A stretch of DNA of 64,000 bases from contig NZ_JONH01000005.1 in assembly GCF_000711795.1 (NCBI RefSeq), forward strand, positions 186,001 to 250,000. The letters are read 5' to 3'. The translations under genes and the position numbers were made by a program. Shown here piece by piece: positions 57,148 to 64,000 of this stretch. The notes under the pieces are model-generated. The model was not told the origin of the DNA. It did not search any database and saw nothing but the letters and a program-made list of their open reading frames with translations. Every line of letters starts with the position of its first letter. Position 1 is the stretch's first letter. The DNA comes from Vibrio pacinii DSM 19139. GTDB lineage: Bacteria > Pseudomonadota > Gammaproteobacteria > Enterobacterales > Vibrionaceae.

Positions 57148-59061
57148 TTATTTCCAAGGTGGTCGATATTCAATCTTTTGTTTATCGAGCAGCGGCAAGT
57201 GACCTTTTAACCGCGCCAGATAGTCGAGCCAGTTGCGTTGTGATTTTTCTGTCCAACAAGCTTCCGCTAATGCGGTTAATCGAGGGAAAATCATGTAGTC
57301 GAGGCGTGACTGGTGAGTGACAATCTCACTCCACAGCGCGCACTGAATACCTAAAATACGTTTACGAATAGGGTCGTTGTCGGGGACTTGCGCTAAAGGC
57401 TCATAGCGGTAAGCATTTTCAAGTGGAATCACTGCCGCCCAATCAACGCCTGGCTCTTCAGGTCTGTAGTCTTGCGTCATATCGAGATAGGTTGATTGGC
57501 CAGGTTGTAAGACCACGTCAAAACCTTGCTTGGCGCAGTTGAGGGCCGCCTCTTCGCTCAACCAAGAGTAGATAACGGTATCCTTACTGACTTTGTTACC
57601 ATGCTGTGCTTCTTCCCAACCGACCATGCGTTTGCCTAAAGAACGAAGCTTCTTCTCTGCATAGCGCAGCAGGTGACCTTGCAAATCTTTAGCGCAGCGG
57701 TAGCCGTGCTGTTGCATCAATTGCTGACAAGCTGGGCTTTCTAACCAAACACCATCGGGCACTTCATCAGCACCGATGTGTATCCAAGGGGAAGGGAACA
57801 GATCTGCGACCTCTTCAAGTACCTTGTCTAAAAACTGATAGGTGCCGGGTAGCGCCGGAGAAAGAACATTATCGTTGTAATGTTGAATGCTGCGATATTG
57901 AGAGGAATCTTGTGGGTCGACAAGCAGATCAGGCAGCGATTTGAGCGCCGCGCGGCAGTGACCTGGGATGTCGATCTCAGGAATAATGTTAATCCCACGC
58001 TGTTTCGCGTATTCAATCACCTCGATAACCTCTTGCTGCGTGTAATAGCCGCCGTAGGTATGCGCGAGACTACTAAACTGAGGCTCAAGTGGATGATTAG
58101 CCCCACGATAGGCGCCACATTCAGTCAGTTGTGGAAAGGCTTTGATTTCGAGTCGCCAGCCTTCGTCATCGGTAAGGTGCCAATGGAAGGTATTAAATTT
58201 GTAGTGTGCTAATTGGTTGATTAAACGCTTAACCATGTCGATCGAATGGAAATGACGGGCGCAGTCGAGCATCATACCGCGGTACTTAAAGCGTGGTTTA
58301 TCGCAAATTTTTACATAAGGTAGGGTGAGTGTACTGAGGTCCTCATCATGATCGATAAGCTGCAATAAAGTTGCGCTGGCATGAACAAACCCTGAGCGTG
58401 ATCCCGCCTCAAGCCGTACGCCAGAACCAGTAATACTGATTTGGTATTCACCCTCGTCTAAGGTTGGGTTGTTACGATAGATGATGTCACTTTGACCGAC
58501 CGTTTGGGCGCGAAACTGATAGAGGCGTTCGATCTCTTGTTGTAACCACGTCGCGGCATGCTCGGCCAGTGAAGCTTGGAGCGTGATTTGGCTCGAAGTG
58601 GTTAAGTGAAACTTGCCATCAAGCAGTTCGATTCGGTTTGGCATGGGGATCACCGCGAGCGCCGCAGGCTCAACGGAGGGCAGTTCGCTTTTTTCACGAT
58701 AGGGTGAGGCCAGCATTATCGGCGTTAACGTCACCGTGTGCTGAGTCGCACCGCCATCAGCAATGATCAGCGCGTCTTTTAATCCATCGGTGTAAAAGCG
58801 CAGCGGCGCCGTGTTAATACTAAATTCGCAATAATAGTGTTGATTGGCAGGCAGCACTGTACGGTCAGGCGTTAGACAACAGAAACTGCCAGTCTGTTTG
58901 ATAGCGCCGTGAGTAAAACTGTCGGGCTGAATAAATCGGTCGATAATGAACTGGAGGTGCCAGTCTGTGAGATCTTGGTCGCTGAGATTGTGCAGCGTCA
59001 AACCAAAGCGGCAAAAATGCTTTTTCTCGGCAAGTACGGCAAGTTCGACTCGATAGCTCAT
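57148..59061 (-). CDS. Beta-N-acetylhexosaminidase (GH20)
   Basis: Cleaves GlcNAc from the non-reducing end of chitooligosaccharides by substrate-assisted catalysis. 637 residues with no signal peptide, so probably cytoplasmic. N-terminal carbohydrate-binding-like domain (1-120), GH20b domain (about 125-255) and the catalytic barrel from about 260 (FKYRGMMLDCARHF). The catalytic pair Asp432-Glu433 lies in HIGADEVPDG; Trp-rich active-site segments such as GWEEAQHG follow. 11 bases upstream of the kinase gene stop-to-start on the same strand. Confidence 0.94.
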   Translation of the reverse strand: MSYRVELAVLAEKKHFCRFGLTLHNLSDQDLTDWHLQFIIDRFIQPDSFTHGAIKQTGSFCCLTPDRTVLPANQHYYCEFSINTAPLRFYTDGLKDALIIADGGATQHTVTLTPIMLASPYREKSELPSVEPAALAVIPMPNRIELLDGKFHLTTSSQITLQASLAEHAATWLQQEIERLYQFRAQTVGQSDIIYRNNPTLDEGEYQISITGSGVRLEAGSRSGFVHASATLLQLIDHDEDLSTLTLPYVKICDKPRFKYRGMMLDCARHFHSIDMVKRLINQLAHYKFNTFHWHLTDDEGWRLEIKAFPQLTECGAYRGANHPLEPQFSSLAHTYGGYYTQQEVIEVIEYAKQRGINIIPEIDIPGHCRAALKSLPDLLVDPQDSSQYRSIQHYNDNVLSPALPGTYQFLDKVLEEVADLFPSPWIHIGADEVPDGVWLESPACQQLMQQHGYRCAKDLQGHLLRYAEKKLRSLGKRMVGWEEAQHGNKVSKDTVIYSWLSEEAALNCAKQGFDVVLQPGQSTYLDMTQDYRPEEPGVDWAAVIPLENAYRYEPLAQVPDNDPIRKRILGIQCALWSEIVTHQSRLDYMIFPRLTALAEACWTEKSQRNWLDYLARLKGHLPLLDKQKIEYRPPWK

Positions 59062-59072
59062 ATTCGTATTCC

Positions 59073-59948
59073 TTAATACAAATTGTGTTCAGGCTTGCCA
59101 GCAAACATTAAGGCGCCTTCAATAGCGTCATACTGCGGCTCAACAATCCAAGCTTGAACAGGAGGCGATAACCAAGCTTTGATGCGCTCGGCGATACTGC
59201 CCATTAAACAGATACGCGTCGCCCCTTGGCGATTGAGCGCAACGAGAAACATTTCAATATCGGCAGCGGTGTGCTTGAGCATGGCAATGGCGAGAGTGTC
59301 ACCTTGAGCTGCGTGTTGAAAAATAGCCGGTGAAAATTGGCCATAATCGCGCGGTAGTGCGTGTTTAGACCAACTAACAATTTGGTCGATGTCATGGTTG
59401 AAGTGTTGCATTACGTGCTCTGTGAGCGGTGTTACTTGACCAATTCCGTCTTGAACCAACAGCACCTGTTGAATCAAGCGCAGTCCCATGACAGCGCCGC
59501 CGCCTTGATCGGAAATAGGAAATTCGCGTCCGCCAACAACGTGTTGTTGCCCATCTGCGAGATAGATACCACACGATCCGGTGCCGGCGATCATAATCGC
59601 GCCTTCATCGCCTTGGTGTGCACCCACACAGGCGCCATAAGCATCGGTATTAAGGACTATCGAAGCGAAAGGGTGCGCGACTTGCATAAATTCAAACCAC
59701 GCGTTTTTTTGCTCTGCGCCAGCAAGTGCAAGCCCTACATCCATGTCGGCAAAAGCTGACGCACTTAAACCGCCTTGAGCGGCGGCTTGCGTAATCGCGT
59801 CAACAATCGATGTCATGGCTGTTTCGACACCGAGTAATATATTGGCGCTGCCGCTTTTGCCTTCACCAATTAATTGACCATGTTGATCTCGAATCCGAGC
59901 ACGGCAAGAGGTGCCACCACCGTCAATTCCGACTAGATACTGGCTCAT
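59073..59948 (-). CDS. Glucosamine/N-acetylglucosamine kinase (BadF/BadG family)
   Basis: 291-residue ATP-dependent kinase with the actin-like ATPase fold: DGGGTSCRARI (9-19) and GTGSCGIYLADG (about 121) are the phosphate loops. The V. cholerae gene at this position was described as a glucosamine-specific kinase (GspK); activity on GlcNAc cannot be excluded from sequence. It would phosphorylate the free sugar released by phosphorolysis or hydrolysis. Its start overlaps the end of the GH9 gene by four bases. Confidence 0.9.
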   Translation of the reverse strand: MSQYLVGIDGGGTSCRARIRDQHGQLIGEGKSGSANILLGVETAMTSIVDAITQAAAQGGLSASAFADMDVGLALAGAEQKNAWFEFMQVAHPFASIVLNTDAYGACVGAHQGDEGAIMIAGTGSCGIYLADGQQHVVGGREFPISDQGGGAVMGLRLIQQVLLVQDGIGQVTPLTEHVMQHFNHDIDQIVSWSKHALPRDYGQFSPAIFQHAAQGDTLAIAMLKHTAADIEMFLVALNRQGATRICLMGSIAERIKAWLSPPVQAWIVEPQYDAIEGALMFAGKPEHNLY

Positions 59949-61663
59949 GATTGACAGCCCTTAAAGTAGTGGTACTGATGAGAAATGGCGAGTAAGTACC
60001 ATGCGCCGTGAGGAATCCACTGCTCTCCCCAGCGCCAGTTTTGCAACATGTCCTCTTTTTGTGGTTCAGGATTGAAAGCGATATCTTGCTCATCCTCAAA
60101 CCCACCAGTGATACCGTTACACACGCCGCCTTTTGAGTTGAAAAAACCCAGCTGAGGCAAGTAATCTGGGTTGTTATGCCCGTGGCCGTCGAGCATGCAC
60201 ATATGGTACGGATTAAGGCCAACAATCCAGTTAAGGCTGTTTTGGCTAAACTTGAGTAAGCGTTGCTGCGTGTCGGTTTGTTGAAGATAAGGTAAGGCAC
60301 AAAAGGCCATGGCACTAAGAGAGCCTAAACGGGCATTTTCACCTTGCCACCAGTAGCCAGATTCATTGTTATGCGCAACGAAGTAGGCGTCGCGCTTGGC
60401 TTCAGTTAGCCCTTTAACATATTGACGTGGGTAACCAAATGGGTTGGCCACTTGGGTGGTAATGCTGAGTTCAAACTCGACGGCGCGAGCAATGGTCTGT
60501 TTTGCCACCGCCGCTTTATCGCTATCTGTTTCGATCTTTAAGTATTGGCATAGCGCAATCACCGGCAGGCCTGCTTCTGCAGCGTGATAGTAAGGTCGGC
60601 TGCCATCGTGATTGGCTGACCAAAAATGCGTTTGTTGTTCATCGCTGCATTGACGTAGCTGGAGGCGTTCGCTCCAGTAACGACTCTCTGCTAAATAGTC
60701 GTCGTTGCGGGTGGTTCGATATAACTCGACCGCTGCAAGCAGTGCGCAATATTCATCGATAATGTTCTCTTGACCATCATCAAGATAATCAAGATTGTGC
60801 TGTTTGAGATGCCAGTATCCGGTTTGGGCTGCATTGAGGTAGTCGGTCTGAGTATATTGTCCGCTTTCATCAAGGCGCGCTGCGGCGGCAAGGGCTGCAA
60901 TTGCCATCCCGCCACCTTGGCGAAACCCAGCTTGATAGTCGGCTGTTTTATCACCTTGTTGGGTTTGATAGGCGCAAATTTCACGTTGGTTGATATCTTT
61001 TGACCACTTATCAAACACCGTCATGTAGAAAAAGCCAGCTTGGTTTTGCATTCGGACTAAAAAGTCGGCGCCAAACAGCGCTTCTTCGATTAAACGCACG
61101 TGAGTGAAAGCCGCGACATCTGCGCTTTGGGCTAATAGCTCAAGTGCAGAAAGCATGTTCCAAACCACCATCGGAGTCTGCTGTGGGTTGAGATAATTGG
61201 CGTATGAGAGATGGCTGAGATACTTACTGATATCACCGGAGGCGTCATACCAGCCGCCATGGACATCGACCTGTTCGTCACTGCCCAATAAAGGAATATG
61301 ATGATCTTGTTTGTCAAAACGGCCACCACAACGCTGTGATTTAAAGTAGTGCAACACGTCGGAAAAAGTGTTGTTAAACAACAGCCCAGTTACGAGCGAG
61401 AAAATCTCTGAGCGGAGGTTGTCTACCTTAAGGTAGTAGTTACCCGTTTGTTCAAAGTGCGAGAAATCAATGCGAAAAAAATACCCTTGGTGCCAATGTG
61501 CAACCTTAGTGCCTTTCTCTATGGCAAAAGTCGCGACAGTTTGATGGCTATCGGCACAGACTAACAGTGCAGTGGTAGAAGATAGACGCGCTTTACGAGT
61601 CATCAAAACAGCCTGCTTTGGCCCAAGGGGTTCATAACCAATATGGTTAGTAAGTAGCAGCAT
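59945..61663 (-). CDS. GH9-family glycoside hydrolase (probable exo-beta-glucosaminidase)
   Basis: 572 residues. An N-terminal Ig-like CelD_N domain (about 1-90) precedes the (alpha/alpha)6 GH9 domain. The nucleophile-activating aspartates are in GGWYDASGDISKYLSH (about 137-152), and the C-terminal acid region is NPEPQKEDMLQNW. Annotated in many genomes as endoglucanase-related, but relatives in Photobacterium and Vibrio act on glucosamine oligomers, which suits this cluster. No signal peptide is seen. GGAGAG precedes the ATG. 65 bases downstream of the transporter genes. Confidence 0.88.
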   Translation of the reverse strand: MLLLTNHIGYEPLGPKQAVLMTRKARLSSTTALLVCADSHQTVATFAIEKGTKVAHWHQGYFFRIDFSHFEQTGNYYLKVDNLRSEIFSLVTGLLFNNTFSDVLHYFKSQRCGGRFDKQDHHIPLLGSDEQVDVHGGWYDASGDISKYLSHLSYANYLNPQQTPMVVWNMLSALELLAQSADVAAFTHVRLIEEALFGADFLVRMQNQAGFFYMTVFDKWSKDINQREICAYQTQQGDKTADYQAGFRQGGGMAIAALAAAARLDESGQYTQTDYLNAAQTGYWHLKQHNLDYLDDGQENIIDEYCALLAAVELYRTTRNDDYLAESRYWSERLQLRQCSDEQQTHFWSANHDGSRPYYHAAEAGLPVIALCQYLKIETDSDKAAVAKQTIARAVEFELSITTQVANPFGYPRQYVKGLTEAKRDAYFVAHNNESGYWWQGENARLGSLSAMAFCALPYLQQTDTQQRLLKFSQNSLNWIVGLNPYHMCMLDGHGHNNPDYLPQLGFFNSKGGVCNGITGGFEDEQDIAFNPEPQKEDMLQNWRWGEQWIPHGAWYLLAISHQYHYFKGCQS

Positions 61664-61728
61664 TAAACTCTCCGAAACATTTATTCATTATTGTTATTGA
61701 GCCAAGAGCGCACTCTTGGCTCTGTCGG

Positions 61729-62724
61729 TTAATTTTCGTATAAGTAGCAACGTACAAAGTGGTTGTCAGACAACTGAGTCACCTCAGGTAATTTCTCACG
61801 ACATTTGTCGCTAGCTTGCTGACAACGACCTGCAAACGGACAGCCAACAGAAGCGGGGGTCCAAAGTGGAATTTCCCCTTTATTGCCCTTGAGCTTCTCG
61901 TGGATCGACTTACTTGGATCAGGTACTGCCGAAACCAGCAGTTGAGTGTAGGGGTGCTGAGGATCGTGAATGATCTCTTCGGTGTCGCCCCATTCAACCA
62001 TATGACCGACGTACATAACGGCAAGATCTTCGGCGATATAACGAGCCGTGGCGATATCGTGAGTGATGTAAAGCAGAGACATCTGTTTCTCAAACTTCAT
62101 CTCTTCCATCAGGTTCAATACACCAGCACGAATCGAGACATCCAGCATAGAGGTTGGCTCATCAGCAAGAACCACTTCGGCGCCAACCGCAATGTTACGT
62201 GCGAGATTGACACGCTGACGTTGACCACCGGAAAGTTGATGTGGGAACTTCTGCGCGGTTTCTTTTGGTGGAATTAATCCCACTTGTTCAAGCAAGTCAT
62301 AGACGCGTTCTTCGAGCTCTTTTTTGTTGCTCGGAGACACCTTGTGGTGAATCAATAAAGGACGCGCAATATGGTGAAAAATATTATGCGTTGGATTTAA
62401 TGAACCGAACGGGTCTTGCCATACCATTTGCACACCTTCGCGGTAGTGCATGAGCTCTTTTTTGGTTGTGATATCTTGAATATCGCGACCTTTGTACTCG
62501 ATAACGCCATCGGTTGGGGCGTACATCTTGGCGATCATTTTCGCCGTGGTTGATTTGCCAGATCCTGACTCACCCACCACAGAAAGACCGCGGCTTTTGT
62601 ACATTTTGAATGATACGTCGTTGATCGCACGCATAAGAGGTTGTTTTAGTGCGTTACTGTTGATTGGAAAATCTTTGACTAGATTTTTGCCTTCAATCAG
62701 TAGTTCGCCAAATGCTTTGCTCAT
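61729..62724 (-). CDS. ABC importer ATP-binding protein (Opp/DppF-type), chitooligosaccharide
   Basis: 331-residue ATPase. Walker A GESGSGKST (about 52-60), signature LSGGQRQRVNLARN (about 167) and Walker B VVLADEPTSMLD are complete. The C-terminal oligopeptide/dipeptide signature (GCPFAGRCQQASDKC, about 290-304) places it in the Opp/Dpp group. Position in the (GlcNAc)2 cluster indicates import of chitobiose rather than peptides. Pairs with the ATPase encoded just upstream. Confidence 0.93.
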   Translation of the reverse strand: MSKAFGELLIEGKNLVKDFPINSNALKQPLMRAINDVSFKMYKSRGLSVVGESGSGKSTTAKMIAKMYAPTDGVIEYKGRDIQDITTKKELMHYREGVQMVWQDPFGSLNPTHNIFHHIARPLLIHHKVSPSNKKELEERVYDLLEQVGLIPPKETAQKFPHQLSGGQRQRVNLARNIAVGAEVVLADEPTSMLDVSIRAGVLNLMEEMKFEKQMSLLYITHDIATARYIAEDLAVMYVGHMVEWGDTEEIIHDPQHPYTQLLVSAVPDPSKSIHEKLKGNKGEIPLWTPASVGCPFAGRCQQASDKCREKLPEVTQLSDNHFVRCYLYEN

Positions 62725-62766
62725 AATTCTCTCCAGTAATATTCGTTCTTATTTATCAATCAATTG

Positions 62767-63750
62767 CTAGAGCTTGGCTTGAGCAATGGTTTCACCGTAA
62801 AGATGGCAATTTGAGAAACGATTTGGCTCAACTTGTCTTAACGCGGTCGGTACCTTAGTACAGGCTTCATGCACGCGGTCACAGCGAGCTTGAAAGCGAC
62901 AACCTTGCGGAATTTCCAACAAGTTGAGAGGGTTGCCTGGAATACCGGTTAACTTGGTTTTTGGACCGATTAATGGAGGAAAAGAACTGCCCAACCCTTT
63001 GGTGTAAGGGTGGAAAGGCGTTTGCAAAATCTCTTTAGAAGGTGCGACTTCGATTAATTCGCCCGAGTACATGATGCCAATTCGGTCTGAGAACTCGACC
63101 ATCAGTGACAAGTCATGGGTAATGAACAAAATAGAGAAGCCAAACTCTTCTTTTAAAGCGTAGATTTTTTGCAGAATCTCGCGCTGTACCACTACATCCA
63201 GTGCCGTTGTTGGCTCATCCATGATGATCATTTTTGGATTCAGTGCTAACGCAATCGCAATCACCAAACGCTGGCGCATACCACCAGAGAATTGGTGCGG
63301 GTAGTCGGTTAAACGACTTGGGTGGATATCAACGATTTCCAGCAGGCCTTCTGCACGCTTACGTGCCTGTTCACGAGTCATATTGGTGTGACGCATGATG
63401 ACGTCACAAAATTGATCTTCCATGGTCAAGACTGGGTTAAGCGCATTCATCGCACTCTGGAACACCATTGACATTTCACTCCAGCGGAAAGATTGCATTC
63501 TTTCGTCGCTGTATTGGAGGATATTTTCGCCGTTGAAGATGACCTCACCACCGCTAATATACGCGGGCGGCTTATGTAAGCGCATCAGCGAGAAGGCAAC
63601 CGTCGATTTACCACAACCAGACTCTCCGGCAAGGCCAAAAACCTCGCCTGGAGCAATATCGAAGCTGACATTGTTACAGGCGCGCACGTCGCCAGCATCG
63701 GTAATATAATCAACGCAGAGATTGCGGATCGAAATAAGTGGATTCGTCAT
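62767..63750 (-). CDS. ABC importer ATP-binding protein (Opp/DppD-type), chitooligosaccharide
   Basis: 327-residue second ATPase. Walker A GESGCGKST (about 38-46), signature FSGGMRQRLVIAIAL (about 154), Walker B MIIMDEPTTALD (about 174) and C-terminal GCRFQARCDRVHEAC. It lies two bases after the permease stop and 42 bases before the second ATPase gene, indicating one transcript. Confidence 0.93.
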   Translation of the reverse strand: MTNPLISIRNLCVDYITDAGDVRACNNVSFDIAPGEVFGLAGESGCGKSTVAFSLMRLHKPPAYISGGEVIFNGENILQYSDERMQSFRWSEMSMVFQSAMNALNPVLTMEDQFCDVIMRHTNMTREQARKRAEGLLEIVDIHPSRLTDYPHQFSGGMRQRLVIAIALALNPKMIIMDEPTTALDVVVQREILQKIYALKEEFGFSILFITHDLSLMVEFSDRIGIMYSGELIEVAPSKEILQTPFHPYTKGLGSSFPPLIGPKTKLTGIPGNPLNLLEIPQGCRFQARCDRVHEACTKVPTALRQVEPNRFSNCHLYGETIAQAKL

Positions 63751-63752
63751 AA

Positions 63753-64000
63753 TTATTTATCTCCGCTCCAAAGTGCATTTTGTGGTGCTAGTTGATCTGG
63801 TTTGCGCTGTTGCTTGTCTTGTTGAGCCAGTTTTTTCCAACGCTTCATACCTTTATGAGAGCGAAGCTGAGGGTTGGCGATTTCGTCAACGGCAAAGTTA
63901 AGCAGAGCAAGGCCAGTAACAAGAATGGTTAATGCGACACAAGGAGCAAGTACTTCCCACCAGGCGCCAATCAGCATTGCTGAAGAGGTTTGAACGTTGT
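63753..64000 (-). CDS. ABC importer permease (Opp/DppC-type), C-terminal fragment
   Basis: The last 82 codons of a binding-protein-dependent permease; the rest lies beyond the window end. The fragment has the final membrane helix (WWEVLAPCVALTILVTGLAL) followed by LNFAVDEIANPQLR, the usual DppC ending, then an extra basic tail of about 40 residues. It belongs to the chitobiose importer encoded with the two ATPases. Confidence 0.88.
   Translation of the reverse strand, partial: NVQTSSAMLIGAWWEVLAPCVALTILVTGLALLNFAVDEIANPQLRSHKGMKRWKKLAQQDKQQRKPDQLAPQNALWSGDK

Noticed and set aside
59361..59759. 132-codon plus-strand frame antisense to the sugar kinase gene
   Set aside because: No ribosome binding site or recognisable domain; antisense to a conserved kinase.

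Overview
The window is a stretch of Vibrio core chromosome, most likely the larger chromosome. The evidence is a TetR-type quorum-sensing master regulator of the LuxR/HapR/OpaR/SmcR family next to hpt, a pilABCD competence-type pilus cluster, an fbpABC iron transporter and the long (GlcNAc)2 catabolic cluster typical of Vibrionaceae. The species cannot be fixed from the sequence alone. From memory, the order rplS-yacG...lpdA-luxR-hpt resembles V. parahaemolyticus and relatives rather than V. cholerae, where these blocks are separated.

Layout. 1-1087 (minus): start of a CNNM/CorB-type membrane protein and ypjD. 1297-4892 (plus): ffh, then rpsP-rimM-trmD-rplS. 4999-10882 (minus): yacG, zapD, coaE and pilD-pilC-pilB-pilA. 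11095-13183: nadC, ampD, fldB. 13336-16806 (plus): xerD-dsbC-recJ. 16807-17358 is a gene-free stretch with a cluster of inverted repeats and two perfect PdhR-type operators ahead of pdhR-aceE-aceF-lpdA (17359-24454). 24570-26786: luxR-family regulator, hpt and carbonic anhydrase. 27187-30714 (plus): a SulP anion transporter and yadGH. 30798-36710 (minus): panC, panB, folK, pcnB, gluQRS, dksA, sfsA. 36772-43952 (plus): hrpB, mrcB and a patatin/beta-barrel protein. 44229-49097 (plus): acnB, yacL, glnK-amtB. 49259-53096 (plus): fbpABC. 53183-64000 (minus): the chitobiose cluster (hexosamine mutase, GH94 phosphorylase, GH20 hexosaminidase, GlcN/GlcNAc kinase, GH9 enzyme and an Opp/Dpp-type ABC importer cut by the window end).

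How the genes work together. PdhR represses the pyruvate dehydrogenase operon until pyruvate accumulates. GlnK gates AmtB under a sigma-54 type promoter. FbpABC sits behind a Fur-type box. Carbonic anhydrase and SulP probably form an inorganic-carbon pair. The chitobiose genes import (GlcNAc)2 and split it by phosphorolysis or hydrolysis. The LuxR-family mRNA retains a site complementary to Qrr small RNAs over its ribosome binding site.

I see no prophage, insertion sequence, CRISPR array, tRNA or rRNA, and no convincing undescribed multi-gene system. The observations worth a second look are regulatory: two short leader ORFs overlapping the starts of acnB and the SulP gene, a PurR-like box upstream of hpt, paired hairpins between ffh and rpsP, a hairpin abutting the recJ start, a palindromic repeat cluster, and several non-ATG starts that change gene boundaries.
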